From assembly GCA_048267165.1 (NCBI GenBank), contig JBLWYD010000010.1:1-64000 (forward strand): a DNA stretch of 64,000 bases, written 5' to 3'. The stretch comes from PGYR01 sp048267165 (lineage in GTDB: Bacteria; Bacteroidota; Ignavibacteria; Kapaibacteriales; UBA2268). Positions within the stretch are counted from its first letter, which is position 1. Each line of letters begins with the position of its first letter. A program made the translations under genes and the position numbers. Of the stretch, positions 8,048 through 15,924 are shown piece by piece. The notes beneath the pieces were generated by a model. It ran no database searches and was not told the DNA's origin. It was given only the letters and a program-made list of their open reading frames with translations.

Positions 8048-8074
8048 GAACTTGTAAGGATTACTTACAAGTTC
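8048..8074 (-). terminator. Hairpin at the end of the acetyltransferase gene
   Basis: A perfect 11-bp inverted repeat, GAACTTGTAAG (8048-8058) and CTTACAAGTTC (8064-8074), has a 5-base loop. It overlaps the stop codon of the acetyltransferase gene. The following minus-strand sequence is AT-rich but lacks a strong T run, so it could be a weak terminator or an mRNA-stabilising hairpin. Confidence 0.55.
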
Positions 8075-8613
8075 AAATACTCATCTTTAGTCATACGATA
8101 ATGGAGACTATCTCTGTATTCACCTTTGAAGAAGTATTCTTGCTTCAGTTCTCCCTCTAGTATCATCTTGTTTTTTTCTAGGACTTTGCCAGATACTTCG
8201 TTTCCATCAAAGCAAGTTGCGAAGATTTTATTTAGCTTCAATTCCTCGAATCCGAATTTGATGACAGCAGCAACGGACTCACTAGCAATACCATTACCCC
8301 AATACGGCTCGGCAATCCAATACCCAATTTCTGCTTTATTGTGTTCGTTTTCCAATCGAATACCAATTTCCCCTATTAACTCATTCTCTTCTTTCTGAGT
8401 TATGGCGAAGATAAATCTGTTCTTGTTCTTGAATCCTTCTATTACTACACTCATACGAGTGATAGCATCTTCTTCTAGGTAAGGATAGGGATATCCGAAT
8501 ACATTATCCGAGACATTTTTATTACTAGCATACTTCACTAGATTAGGTAAATCAGTGAGTTCCATTCTGCGGAGTATTAGTCTTTCTGTATGTAATGTTG
8601 GGTGTTTGGTCAT
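8065..8613 (-). CDS. GNAT N-acetyltransferase, RimJ/RimL type
   Basis: This 182-residue protein has the GNAT fold used to acetylate amino groups with acetyl-CoA. It starts with the typical TERLILRRMELTD, followed by a long variable region. The GYWIAEPYWGNGIASESV segment is the acetyl-CoA pyrophosphate-binding motif A. The C-terminal KIFATCFDGNEVSGKVLEKNK region is the usual motif B of RimJ/RimL relatives. The target could be a ribosomal protein N-terminus or a small amine. The gene starts directly next to the stop of the upstream DUF305 gene, so the two are co-transcribed. Confidence 0.85.
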   Translation of the reverse strand: MTKHPTLHTERLILRRMELTDLPNLVKYASNKNVSDNVFGYPYPYLEEDAITRMSVVIEGFKNKNRFIFAITQKEENELIGEIGIRLENEHNKAEIGYWIAEPYWGNGIASESVAAVIKFGFEELKLNKIFATCFDGNEVSGKVLEKNKMILEGELKQEYFFKGEYRDSLHYRMTKDEYLNL

Positions 8614-9069
8614 TTATTCATTTTCTAATCTTTCTATCATTTTTTTCATCTCTTCAATTTCTCTCTCCTGTGCTTTTATAATATCAGTCGCAAGCCTTTG
8701 TACTTCAGGATCTTTTATTTCTGCTCTTTTACTAGTCAAAATCGCAATTGAGTGATGTGGAATCATTGCTCTCATCCATTTCACATCATTTATCGGTATT
8801 TGTTGTCTTACTAAGATAGTTGATAATGACATCAATAATATACTTCCAATTATTATAGCTGTATTTTTCTTTTTGTCCTTATACATATCAATCATAAACA
8901 AAAGCATAATTATTGCCATTCCACCAATACCAATAAAAGTCATATACATCCTAGTCCAACTAAAATATACGTGACTCAGCTCGTAAGTATTAAAATACAT
9001 TGTGATATACATTGATATTCCAGAACAGAATAACATCAGAAGGAATTTAGAGTAGTTAGATTTTTTCAT
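8614..9069 (-). CDS. DUF305 membrane protein
   Basis: This 151-residue protein has three predicted membrane helices (about 8-26, 43-61 and 70-87). They are followed by a truncated DUF305 (ferritin-like) domain with the signature MRAMIPHHSIAI at about 99-110. The C-terminus is a charged amphipathic helix (AQEREIEEMKKMIERLE). DUF305 proteins are often found with copper-handling genes, but no copper gene is nearby. The gene lies upstream of the acetyltransferase with no gap. Confidence 0.82.
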   Translation of the reverse strand: MKKSNYSKFLLMLFCSGISMYITMYFNTYELSHVYFSWTRMYMTFIGIGGMAIIMLLFMIDMYKDKKKNTAIIIGSILLMSLSTILVRQQIPINDVKWMRAMIPHHSIAILTSKRAEIKDPEVQRLATDIIKAQEREIEEMKKMIERLENE

Positions 9070-9168
9070 TTTTTTTACCTCAGTTGTGGTTTAAAAAGTA
9101 TAAAAAATAAACTACTAAAAGCATAGATTATTGTACTTCTCCCCTACTTCGGAATCTACTGTATTCAA

Positions 9169-10188
9169 CTAATCTTTCTTCAACGATTTAATATATTTAT
9201 CAAAATCGGAATCAATTCTCTGAGTTTTATTGAACTCATCATATTCTTTATTGGCTTTTTGGGTAGCCGCTTCACTTGAGATTGTACCTTTTCCATCTAA
9301 TATTTTATATTCATTGAAGTTTAGAAATTTATTCACACTATCAGCCAAACTTTCCATTGTAAATGTATTTTCTCGCTCTATCAGATTTTCAATATAATCG
9401 AAATATCCCGTAACAGTTCTTTCAAGTTGACGAATTTCTTTTTCTTCGAGATAATTTTTTGCAACTCGCACATCTGATTTTAATATTCTACCTTCGGGTG
9501 AGTTTTTCCAAGTAGTAAGCCCCATATTTTCACTACCAGAATCGGCTTTCTTGTATATAATTTCGGCAGTAGTGCTACCAGTTATTGCGTAATGGAACTT
9601 GTTTTGCACCATCGCATAGAAGTTCTTCGTTAATTCAGAGTTTGGATTATAATCAATACTACATTCGGCAAAAATATCTGTGATTTGCTGATAGATTCTT
9701 CGCTCACTTGTTCGGATAGAGCGGATTCTATCAAGTAATTCTCTGAAGTAATCCTTTCCGAAATCGTTTTTTCCTTGCTTCAGGCGATTATCGTCAAGAA
9801 CAAATCCTTTTATAATAAATTCTTTCAGCGTTTTCGTAGCCCAAATTCTAAATTGAGTACCTCTAATAGATTTGACTCTGTAACCTACAGAAATAATAAC
9901 ATCCAAGTTGTAATATTTTGTAGTTGTGACTTGTGTTTTCCTCGTGATAGCACCGTGTTGAGTGGTTGTTCGATAATCTCGAACAACCACTCTTTTTTCC
10001 AGTTCACCTTCTTCAAATATGTTGCTTATATGATAGCTAACTGTCGATTTTGCTTTATCGAAAAGCTGCTGCATTTCCTGTTGCGAAAGCCATATCGTCT
10101 CATCTTGCAGCAATACTTTAAGATTAACATCACCTTCGGGTGTGCTATATAATAGGAAATTTGATTCTTCTGGTGCTTGATTATTCAT
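9169..10188 (-). CDS. rhuM: RhuM-family protein (virulence-type DNA-binding protein)
   Basis: This 339-residue protein matches the RhuM family, found on genomic islands and near restriction or toxin genes. The N-terminal winged-helix-like part reads TIWLSQQEMQQLFDKAKSTVS (about 31-51, with STVSYHISNIFEEGEL). The family core is YYNLDVIISVGYRVKS.RGTQFRIWATKTLKEFIIKGF (about 92-130). The C-terminal half is helical with a basic end. Family function is poorly defined, although DNA binding is likely. Residues 66-76 are encoded by a perfect 14-bp inverted repeat whose near-copies lie at 10257-10289 and 10541-10574. The gene follows a small ORF in the same direction. No phage or restriction gene is adjacent. 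Confidence 0.85.
   Translation of the reverse strand: MNNQAPEESNFLLYSTPEGDVNLKVLLQDETIWLSQQEMQQLFDKAKSTVSYHISNIFEEGELEKRVVVRDYRTTTQHGAITRKTQVTTTKYYNLDVIISVGYRVKSIRGTQFRIWATKTLKEFIIKGFVLDDNRLKQGKNDFGKDYFRELLDRIRSIRTSERRIYQQITDIFAECSIDYNPNSELTKNFYAMVQNKFHYAITGSTTAEIIYKKADSGSENMGLTTWKNSPEGRILKSDVRVAKNYLEEKEIRQLERTVTGYFDYIENLIERENTFTMESLADSVNKFLNFNEYKILDGKGTISSEAATQKANKEYDEFNKTQRIDSDFDKYIKSLKKD
9960..9992 (-). repeat. rhuM-associated hairpin, copy A (inside rhuM)
   Basis: Arms GAGTGGTTGTTCGA (9960-9973) and TCGAACAACCACTC (9979-9992) are perfect inverted repeats around TAATC. Read on the minus strand it codes for residues 66-76 of the RhuM protein. A matching segment of about 49 bases (from CGTGATAGCA at 9943) recurs at 10240-10289. 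Confidence 0.85.
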
Positions 10189-10256
10189 ATATTTACTTCT
10201 TTTGAACTATTTCCATTTTGGAAACAGTTGGATTTCTGCCGTGATAGCAAGGTCTA

Positions 10257-10289
10257 AAGTGGTTGTTCGATAATCTCGAATAACCACTT
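10257..10289 (-). repeat. rhuM-associated hairpin, copy B (upstream of rhuM)
   Basis: Arms AAGTGGTTGTTCGA (10257-10270) and TCGAATAACCACTT (10276-10289) have one mismatch and the same TAATC loop as copy A. It lies 15 bases after the stop of the small ORF and 69-101 bases upstream of the rhuM start, a position that would suit an operator or an intercistronic mRNA hairpin. The ten bases CGTGATAGCA flank both copies at the same offset. Confidence 0.85.
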
Positions 10290-10303
10290 GCTTGGTTCTC
10301 CCC

Positions 10304-10474
10304 CTACTTCGGAATCTCTTTTACTATCTTGCCATCACGCATAAAGACCATATAGTAGCCGTTTTTGCGTTTGTATTCCACTAATCTCTCATAAGAAAGT
10401 GCAAGACCATCAAGGATTTTCTGGTGTTTGTCTGAGATTTTGGAATTCATCTCTTTGTCCTTTAATTCGCTCAT
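10304..10474 (-). CDS. Small hypothetical protein, 56 residues
   Basis: An ATG at 10474 opens a 56-codon frame on the minus strand that ends with TAG at 10306-10304. The product begins MSELKDKEMNSKISDKHQK, continues with ILDGLALSYERLVEYKRKN, and ends GYYMVFMRDGKIVKEIPK. It is a charged helix followed by a hairpin-like basic end. Small proteins with this LxLSYERLxEYKRxKxx...MRDGKIVK pattern are familiar to me from related genomes, but no function is known. It lies upstream of rhuM on the same strand, with copy B of the hairpin between them. The last codons lie in a repeated string, ATTCCGAAGTAGGGG, that also occurs downstream of rhuM at about 9141-9156. Confidence 0.55.
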   Translation of the reverse strand: MSELKDKEMNSKISDKHQKILDGLALSYERLVEYKRKNGYYMVFMRDGKIVKEIPK

Positions 10475-10540
10475 ATTTCCTCTAAGATTACTAATTTTTA
10501 TATTCTAATATACCAATTTATCCCGAATTACTAAGCGTGA

Positions 10541-10574
10541 AAGTGGTTGTTCGGGATTTCCGAACTACCACTTC
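10541..10574 (-). repeat. rhuM-associated hairpin, copy C (after the nucleoid-associated gene)
   Basis: Arms AAGTGGTTGTTCGG (10541-10554) and CCGAACTACCACTT (10561-10574) have one mismatch. The arms match copies A and B but the loop differs (GATTTC). It lies 18 bases after the stop of the nucleoid-associated protein gene. There is no T run after it, so it is not an ordinary terminator. Confidence 0.8.
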
Positions 10575-10592
10575 AGGGGCTACTTATTTTCC

Positions 10593-11675
10593 CTACTTAT
10601 CATAAGGGCGACCCTTGATTTTAATTATAGTATAGCCTTCTTGCAGTGTTGAAAGTTCACGGAGATCTTCTTCGTTAGTTACTATTTCTACGTTGGCATC
10701 TATGGCATCTTTTGAGCCAGCTATTTTTATATTATTCGGGAATATTATTCGTTTGTTGAATAGCTTTGATTTTATCAGGCTACTATCTTTCTCGATTACA
10801 GCGGGTAGATATTCAGCTATATCGTCCTTGTACTCTTGGTTTAGCACTTCGTCGTGTATGTACGTATCTGCAAAGTTACGAGGCGAAACATCGTTTTCAT
10901 TAGTGTTTTGTGTGAACTCATAGTCCAGTAGATTAAGCATATCCGTCTTTGTATTCAGCTCCAATACATTATCTAATATGAATTTCTCTGTCTCATTGTA
11001 GAATCTACGAGATTGGATTTTCGGATTCATCTCTGTAGTATAGCCAAGGAAATCACGATAGAAATACTCTGCTAGTGAAGATTCTGGACGGAATTGCTGA
11101 TCGAAGATAAATGCTCCCCATAAGTTATTAGGGAATTCAAATTCAGTGAAATCTTCTTTTTGTGGTTCACTGTATTCGAAAAGTACTCCGAACTTAAAGA
11201 ATTTTTTAGAAGGACTAAGGAACACATCTTCTATTAGATTAATTTCATTATTTTTGAATGACATAGCATCGTGCATTTCTGCTTTGATAGCGACTATTAC
11301 TTTCTTGTCAGTACGGTCTGTCTTCCCTTGTACAACTATTAGGTAGCCACCTGGGATAGTTCCCGTCTTCATAGATTCGGCCATTAGCTCAGCCATTTTC
11401 CCCGTATATTCTATGAACTTCGGCTCGTTACAATCGTGCAAATCCTTCGCATATCCGAAGAAACCAGACTCAGTACTATCTTCAACCGCCAATTGGAAGT
11501 ATTTGGAAGACGAAGCCGCGTCGTACAATCTATCTTGGATTGTCTGAATAGTTTGTGGTGATACCTCTACCAGATGATTAGCAACTAATGTGTTACCCGA
11601 ATCAGTATCTTTAGTTTTTGGTATTATTTTGTGAACTACAATTCTATCGAAATTTACGTCAAAAAAGTTAATCAT
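10593..11675 (-). CDS. Nucleoid-associated protein, NdpA/YejK type
   Basis: This 360-residue cytoplasmic protein carries the signatures of the 37-kDa nucleoid-associated family. They include the N-terminal FDRIVVHKI, the block TGKMAELMAESMKTGTIPGG, the IAIKAEMHD-like stretch (here VAIKAEMHD), and the FKFGVLFE segment. Known members bind double-stranded DNA in the nucleoid, and their role is not well defined. Its start overlaps the end of the upstream glycosyltransferase gene by 8 bases, so it appears to be the last gene of the glycosyltransferase operon. That context is unusual and may only reflect shared transcription. Confidence 0.85.
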   Translation of the reverse strand: MINFFDVNFDRIVVHKIIPKTKDTDSGNTLVANHLVEVSPQTIQTIQDRLYDAASSSKYFQLAVEDSTESGFFGYAKDLHDCNEPKFIEYTGKMAELMAESMKTGTIPGGYLIVVQGKTDRTDKKVIVAIKAEMHDAMSFKNNEINLIEDVFLSPSKKFFKFGVLFEYSEPQKEDFTEFEFPNNLWGAFIFDQQFRPESSLAEYFYRDFLGYTTEMNPKIQSRRFYNETEKFILDNVLELNTKTDMLNLLDYEFTQNTNENDVSPRNFADTYIHDEVLNQEYKDDIAEYLPAVIEKDSSLIKSKLFNKRIIFPNNIKIAGSKDAIDANVEIVTNEEDLRELSTLQEGYTIIKIKGRPYDK

Positions 11676-12729
11676 TTATATCCTCTATTATTTGTTTTAA
11701 TGCTGCTAATACATCGGTTATTTTTATCAGTCCCAATGTTTCCTGATCTGAAATTTTTAATACTTTGCTGTACTTGCTTCTGGGTTCCCACGGCATCCCA
11801 ACATTCGGTTTATTACTATACGTATATAACGCTATGCAGGGTATATCGAAAGCTGAACATAGATGCACCACCGAAGTATCGGGCGTTAGTACTATATCAC
11901 AAGTGCTAATCATAGCCGTAAATTGCTCGAACGAACTAACAAATGGAGCCGCTATATTAGGAACGATCTTCGTGATTTCATCTAACTGCTTTTCATTGCT
12001 TTTTGTAGTGAAGACCTTGATTTCCAGCTCATCTTCTAGCGAATCAAGTGTATTCAGAAAGCCGATATAGTTACCAGTTCCCCAATTTTTTGAAGCATCA
12101 GAGCCACTGAGGTTAATGCCTAATCGGGGTTTCTGTGACTTATTCCCAAGCAATTCTACAGCTTTTTTCTTACACTCTTCACTCAATTCAATCGACAATG
12201 ATTCTTCGTTTGCAGTACGTCCATCTATTGGCAAAAGTAATGAATTTAATCTTTCTATAATATGATTTTCTAGCTTGTTGGGTAATTCAACTACGTGTGT
12301 ATATACTTTTCTGTTCTGCTTATCGAAACCAAGCTTCATTCTTGCGTTAGTGAATCTAGTCAATATTGAAGAAGTATTTGACGCATTATCTAGCATATCT
12401 ATTACCAAGTCATACTCAGTATTTCTTATTTCTTTTATCAACTTGTAATATGCCATTACCCCTTTCTCTAATACATAGCTCTTATTGATAATTTCTTGAA
12501 CAGTGAATAGTGCTGATTTATTTCTATGGCTCAAAGCTATATCTATTTTAGTATCAGGAAGTAGTGATTTCAGCTTTTTAATAAACGCAATTGATACCAA
12601 AACATCGCCAATTCTATCTTGCCTAAGCAACAGAATCCTCTTAGGACTCTGGAATTCATCTATTTTACCAGAAACTAACTTGGGGTTTTCTTTACGTTCT
12701 GTTAGCTTTCTTATCAGTGATTTGAGCAT
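11668..12729 (-). CDS. Glycosyltransferase family 9 (heptosyltransferase-like)
   Basis: This 353-residue protein of the GT-B fold resembles ADP-heptose:LPS heptosyltransferases. The N-terminal domain starts with RILLLRQDRIGDVLVSIAFIKKLK, the standard acceptor-side motif with Asp in RIGDVLVS. The C-terminal donor-binding domain contains GINLSGSDASKNWG, then TPDTSVVHLCSAFDIPCIALY, the usual D-T-S/G-xxH signature. It would transfer a sugar from an activated donor to a growing LPS core or surface glycan at the inner face of the membrane. It shares a TAATG junction with the upstream gene. The donor cannot be assigned. Confidence 0.85.
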   Translation of the reverse strand: MLKSLIRKLTERKENPKLVSGKIDEFQSPKRILLLRQDRIGDVLVSIAFIKKLKSLLPDTKIDIALSHRNKSALFTVQEIINKSYVLEKGVMAYYKLIKEIRNTEYDLVIDMLDNASNTSSILTRFTNARMKLGFDKQNRKVYTHVVELPNKLENHIIERLNSLLLPIDGRTANEESLSIELSEECKKKAVELLGNKSQKPRLGINLSGSDASKNWGTGNYIGFLNTLDSLEDELEIKVFTTKSNEKQLDEITKIVPNIAAPFVSSFEQFTAMISTCDIVLTPDTSVVHLCSAFDIPCIALYTYSNKPNVGMPWEPRSKYSKVLKISDQETLGLIKITDVLAALKQIIEDIND

Positions 12730-13679
12730 TACTTTATGCCCTTAACTAAATCGTAGTTCTTGAATCCACCTATACCTCTACCGCCAAGTAGTTTATTTTC
12801 GATTGCCGTAAGCAATCTATATTTGAACTTTTCGTGTTTATGTTGCTCTCTCTCTGGGTTTGCATCACCGCTGTATTGTAGCTTATCTTTCCAATCCATT
12901 TCAGCAATCATTTTTTTCATAACTGTTGGTTGTGTATCCTTAAACACATCGCACTTTTGCAAAGGTCCATAATCGAAATCAACAGTCTTTTCTATGAATT
13001 TCTGTTCCGTATTCTCGTTACCCCAATATGCGGTATTCATCACTTTTTGCTTTGTTCGCATTAGGTGTGGTGGACGTACCCATCCGTAGTGGTATATCTC
13101 GGCATCAACTTTAGCTACTTTTAGCTTATGCGTCCCTTCTGTCTGATGCGGGTGCTTATAGTCATCGAATCGACGGAAAGACTGAGCGTCAACCCAAGAG
13201 TGAATATTAGGTAAATTTCGTATTATTCGTATCTCATTCGGATACCAAGCGTGGCTCTGGTTATAATGCTCATAGTCGCCCCAGAAATGCTTGTAATTGA
13301 AAAGCAGCCCTTCTACTCGTTTATCATCCAATAGCTGCTCACACCTCTTCTTTATCACTTCTAAGTACTTCTCGTGTACTACTTCATCAGCTTGCAAATA
13401 GAAACACCAATCACCAGAGCAATGACTAAGAGCTACATCGGTCTCGGCAGCATAGATAGAGCCACCTGACCATTTCTCAGTATCCCAGACAGTATCTATT
13501 AACTTTATCTTGGGTGAGTCGATAGCTGCTATCATCTCACGAGTATGGTCATCATCATCGCCTTTGCCGATTACTACAATGAACTCATCACAAATAGGAA
13601 GAATTGATTCAATCGATTCTCTGAATGGATAATATAATTTTTCGCCATTTCTAATGAATGTGAAACCACTGATTTTCAT
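12729..13679 (-). CDS. Glycosyltransferase family 2
   Basis: This 316-residue protein starts MKISGFTFIRNGEKLYYPF and has the GT-A nucleotide-sugar fold. The FIVVIGKGDDDDHTREMI region is followed by DWCFYLQADEVVHEKYL, where QADE is the acidic metal and nucleotide-binding motif. The second half has many aromatic and histidine residues (HYGWVRPPHLMRTKQKVM). There is no membrane helix, so it acts at the cytoplasmic face. It overlaps the upstream GT4 gene by 4 bases and the downstream GT9 gene by 1 base. Confidence 0.85.
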   Translation of the reverse strand: MKISGFTFIRNGEKLYYPFRESIESILPICDEFIVVIGKGDDDDHTREMIAAIDSPKIKLIDTVWDTEKWSGGSIYAAETDVALSHCSGDWCFYLQADEVVHEKYLEVIKKRCEQLLDDKRVEGLLFNYKHFWGDYEHYNQSHAWYPNEIRIIRNLPNIHSWVDAQSFRRFDDYKHPHQTEGTHKLKVAKVDAEIYHYGWVRPPHLMRTKQKVMNTAYWGNENTEQKFIEKTVDFDYGPLQKCDVFKDTQPTVMKKMIAEMDWKDKLQYSGDANPEREQHKHEKFKYRLLTAIENKLLGGRGIGGFKNYDLVKGIK

Positions 13680-14803
13680 TTACTTTTCTCAACTATTTCT
13701 TCGAATAAGTCCATCATTTTTTTAGCATGTATTTTTATATCAAACACTTCCAAAGCTCTTTTCCGTCCAGCTATTGCAAGTTTATTGTATAACTCTTTGT
13801 TATTAGTCAATAGTTCTATTGCTTCTGCCATTGCTTTGGGGTCTTCTTGATTTATCAATATCCCAACTTCATTAGTGACTGATTCGTTTACGCCTACAAT
13901 ATCAGTCGCAATTACGGGAGTAGCTGTTGCCATCGACTCGTAAGTTACTCTCCCCATTCCTTCGCCTATATGAGATGGGAATAGCACTATATCAGCAGCC
14001 TGCATCCATTCTTGAACATTACTTTTTTGTCCAACAAATATAACATCGATATCTATAGCTAACTCTTTTGCTCTATTGGTAAAGTAATCTAGTAATCCTA
14101 CTTTTGGCTCTGTTCCAAGTATATAAAGCTTATATTTATTTTTACTACTCTCAGATAATATCTTCGTAGCATCTAGTATATCGTCTAAACCCTTTGAAAC
14201 TAATAACTGACCAACAAATAATAATGCTGTAGAATCCTCATCCATTTCAAGCTTATTTTTCACTTCTGACTGATTATAATTAGAGTGGAATAATTCACAA
14301 TCTAATCCATCGAATACTTTTATAAATTTACTTTTAATTGTAGATTCTTTATATCTGAAAATAGTAGCTTCTGAAATACCCACCAATTGATCTATTCTTG
14401 GCTCTAGCAATTTGTCATACTTATGATTCTGAGCAACTCTAGCATGGTAAATAGATTTAATACCAGCCTTCTTTGCTATGAATGTAGAGAAATAAGCAAA
14501 CTTATCATCGTCAGTGTGAATTAGCTTTATGTTTTTCTTTTTGATGAACTTAGCATATTCGTTTCTAACTTTTATTAGTTTAAAGAAACTCATTATATTC
14601 ATTGGTGGGACTGGCTTAATAAGAACTTCCATTCCTCTTTCTTCTGCTAAATTCCTCAGCTCACCGTCAAATGGCATTGTAAGGTACGGTTTGAATTTAG
14701 TCCTATCCATATTATCTATCAAAGCTAATAGACTTTTCTGACCACCCATCTTAGCGTGTGGCAGTTTACTATGGAATAATATGTTTATTGTTTCTTGAGA
14801 CAT
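13676..14803 (-). CDS. Glycosyltransferase family 4
   Basis: This 375-residue GT-B enzyme has an N-terminal NILFHSKLPHAKMGGQKSL acceptor-domain start. The donor domain includes LLFVGQLLVSKGLDDIL. A later segment, FPSHIGEGMGRVTYESMATATPVIAT, is the E-x7-E motif that holds the nucleotide sugar. It is expected to add a sugar with retention of configuration. It overlaps the neighbour genes by 4 bases and 1 base within the operon. The sugar specificity is unknown. Confidence 0.87.
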   Translation of the reverse strand: MSQETINILFHSKLPHAKMGGQKSLLALIDNMDRTKFKPYLTMPFDGELRNLAEERGMEVLIKPVPPMNIMSFFKLIKVRNEYAKFIKKKNIKLIHTDDDKFAYFSTFIAKKAGIKSIYHARVAQNHKYDKLLEPRIDQLVGISEATIFRYKESTIKSKFIKVFDGLDCELFHSNYNQSEVKNKLEMDEDSTALLFVGQLLVSKGLDDILDATKILSESSKNKYKLYILGTEPKVGLLDYFTNRAKELAIDIDVIFVGQKSNVQEWMQAADIVLFPSHIGEGMGRVTYESMATATPVIATDIVGVNESVTNEVGILINQEDPKAMAEAIELLTNNKELYNKLAIAGRKRALEVFDIKIHAKKMMDLFEEIVEKSK

Positions 14804-15924
14804 TATATATATTTATTATAAACTTCAACAGTTTCTTTCGCCGCATTTGTCCAACTAAAGTCCTTTGCTCTATCTATACTTGAGTTTTTTAGTTTAGTAT
14901 GCAGTTCATTATCGGTTATTATACTGTTCATAGCGGCTTGCAACTCATCTACGCTATTAGGGTCAACTAATACTGCAGCATCGCCAGCAACCTCTGGGAG
15001 ACAAGAAGTAGTTGAGGTAATAACTGGAACACCACATTGCATCGCTTCAATAATTGGTAATCCGAACCCTTCAAAAAAAGATGGGAAAACAAATACTTTA
15101 CATTTATTATAGAATTGAACTAATTCTTCTATGTCCAACCCTTTCAGATGGAATATATTCTTAGTGTCATTTTGCTCAATATGATTAGTTAATCCCAATA
15201 GGTCTTGATCCCTACCATTAGCTACTAATACTAGCTTATATTTATCTCTAATATCGCTATCCAATTTAGAATAAGCTGACACAATTCTCTCTATATTTTT
15301 TCTTTCCTCATAACGTCCCACATAGAGCAGAAACTCTGATTCGGGAAGATTGTACTTATCGTACAAATCAAATTCCTTATTTGTAATTTTGAATACAGGA
15401 TTAGCTGCTTCATAAATTACATTTATTCTATTTTCATCATATTTGTAATATTTCAAAATATCTTCTTTTACATTCTGAGTAGGTACAATAACGGCTCTCG
15501 AAGAAGCGAGTGTGTCATCAATACATTTTTTGAAATAATCTTTATCAACTCCACAATCAAAGTAAAGTGGAAATAAATCATGAATTGTCGTGATTGAGTT
15601 TTCAATTTTAGGAAAGCCAAAAGAATGAGTGAAGTGGATCAAATCCATTTCCTTAGCTATTCTTTTATACATCATTTCATCATATATTTTGACTAGCGGT
15701 CTTCCTATATTTCCAATTATCATATCATGCGGAAGAATATTTCTAACATTCAGATTTGGTCTTTTACCGAAATAATTTTCAGTTTTTTCTTTCCTGTTGA
15801 ATGTGGTTATTAGATTTACATTTATATCCGGATAATTGTTGAGTACCCCACTAATTATCTCTCTAGTATATGTTTCAATACCGCTCCTACCAAATAGGAA
15901 TTTTGCATTATATGCTATTTTCAT
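14803..15924 (-). CDS. Glycosyltransferase family 4
   Basis: This 373-residue GT-B enzyme starts with KIAYNAKFLFGRSGIETYTRE. The donor half contains FLLYVGRYEERKNIERIV and FPSFFEGFGLPIIEAMQCG, the E-x7-E motif, then VITSTTSCLPEVAGDAAVLVDP, a standard ending for this family. It resembles mannosyl- and rhamnosyltransferases of O-antigen clusters. The start codon overlaps the upstream GT9 stop by 4 bases. Confidence 0.88.
   Translation of the reverse strand: MKIAYNAKFLFGRSGIETYTREIISGVLNNYPDINVNLITTFNRKEKTENYFGKRPNLNVRNILPHDMIIGNIGRPLVKIYDEMMYKRIAKEMDLIHFTHSFGFPKIENSITTIHDLFPLYFDCGVDKDYFKKCIDDTLASSRAVIVPTQNVKEDILKYYKYDENRINVIYEAANPVFKITNKEFDLYDKYNLPESEFLLYVGRYEERKNIERIVSAYSKLDSDIRDKYKLVLVANGRDQDLLGLTNHIEQNDTKNIFHLKGLDIEELVQFYNKCKVFVFPSFFEGFGLPIIEAMQCGVPVITSTTSCLPEVAGDAAVLVDPNSVDELQAAMNSIITDNELHTKLKNSSIDRAKDFSWTNAAKETVEVYNKYI

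Noticed and set aside
9775..10152. A 125-residue frame antisense to rhuM
   Set aside because: It is an opposite-strand shadow of a well-conserved family core.
9169..10188. Prophage or restriction island around rhuM
   Set aside because: No integrase, capsid, methylase or toxin gene is adjacent; the neighbours are a DUF305 gene and a nucleoid-associated gene.
9943..10574. CRISPR array from the three similar hairpins
   Set aside because: Spacing is irregular (about 295 and 285 bases), one copy is inside a gene, and there are no cas genes.
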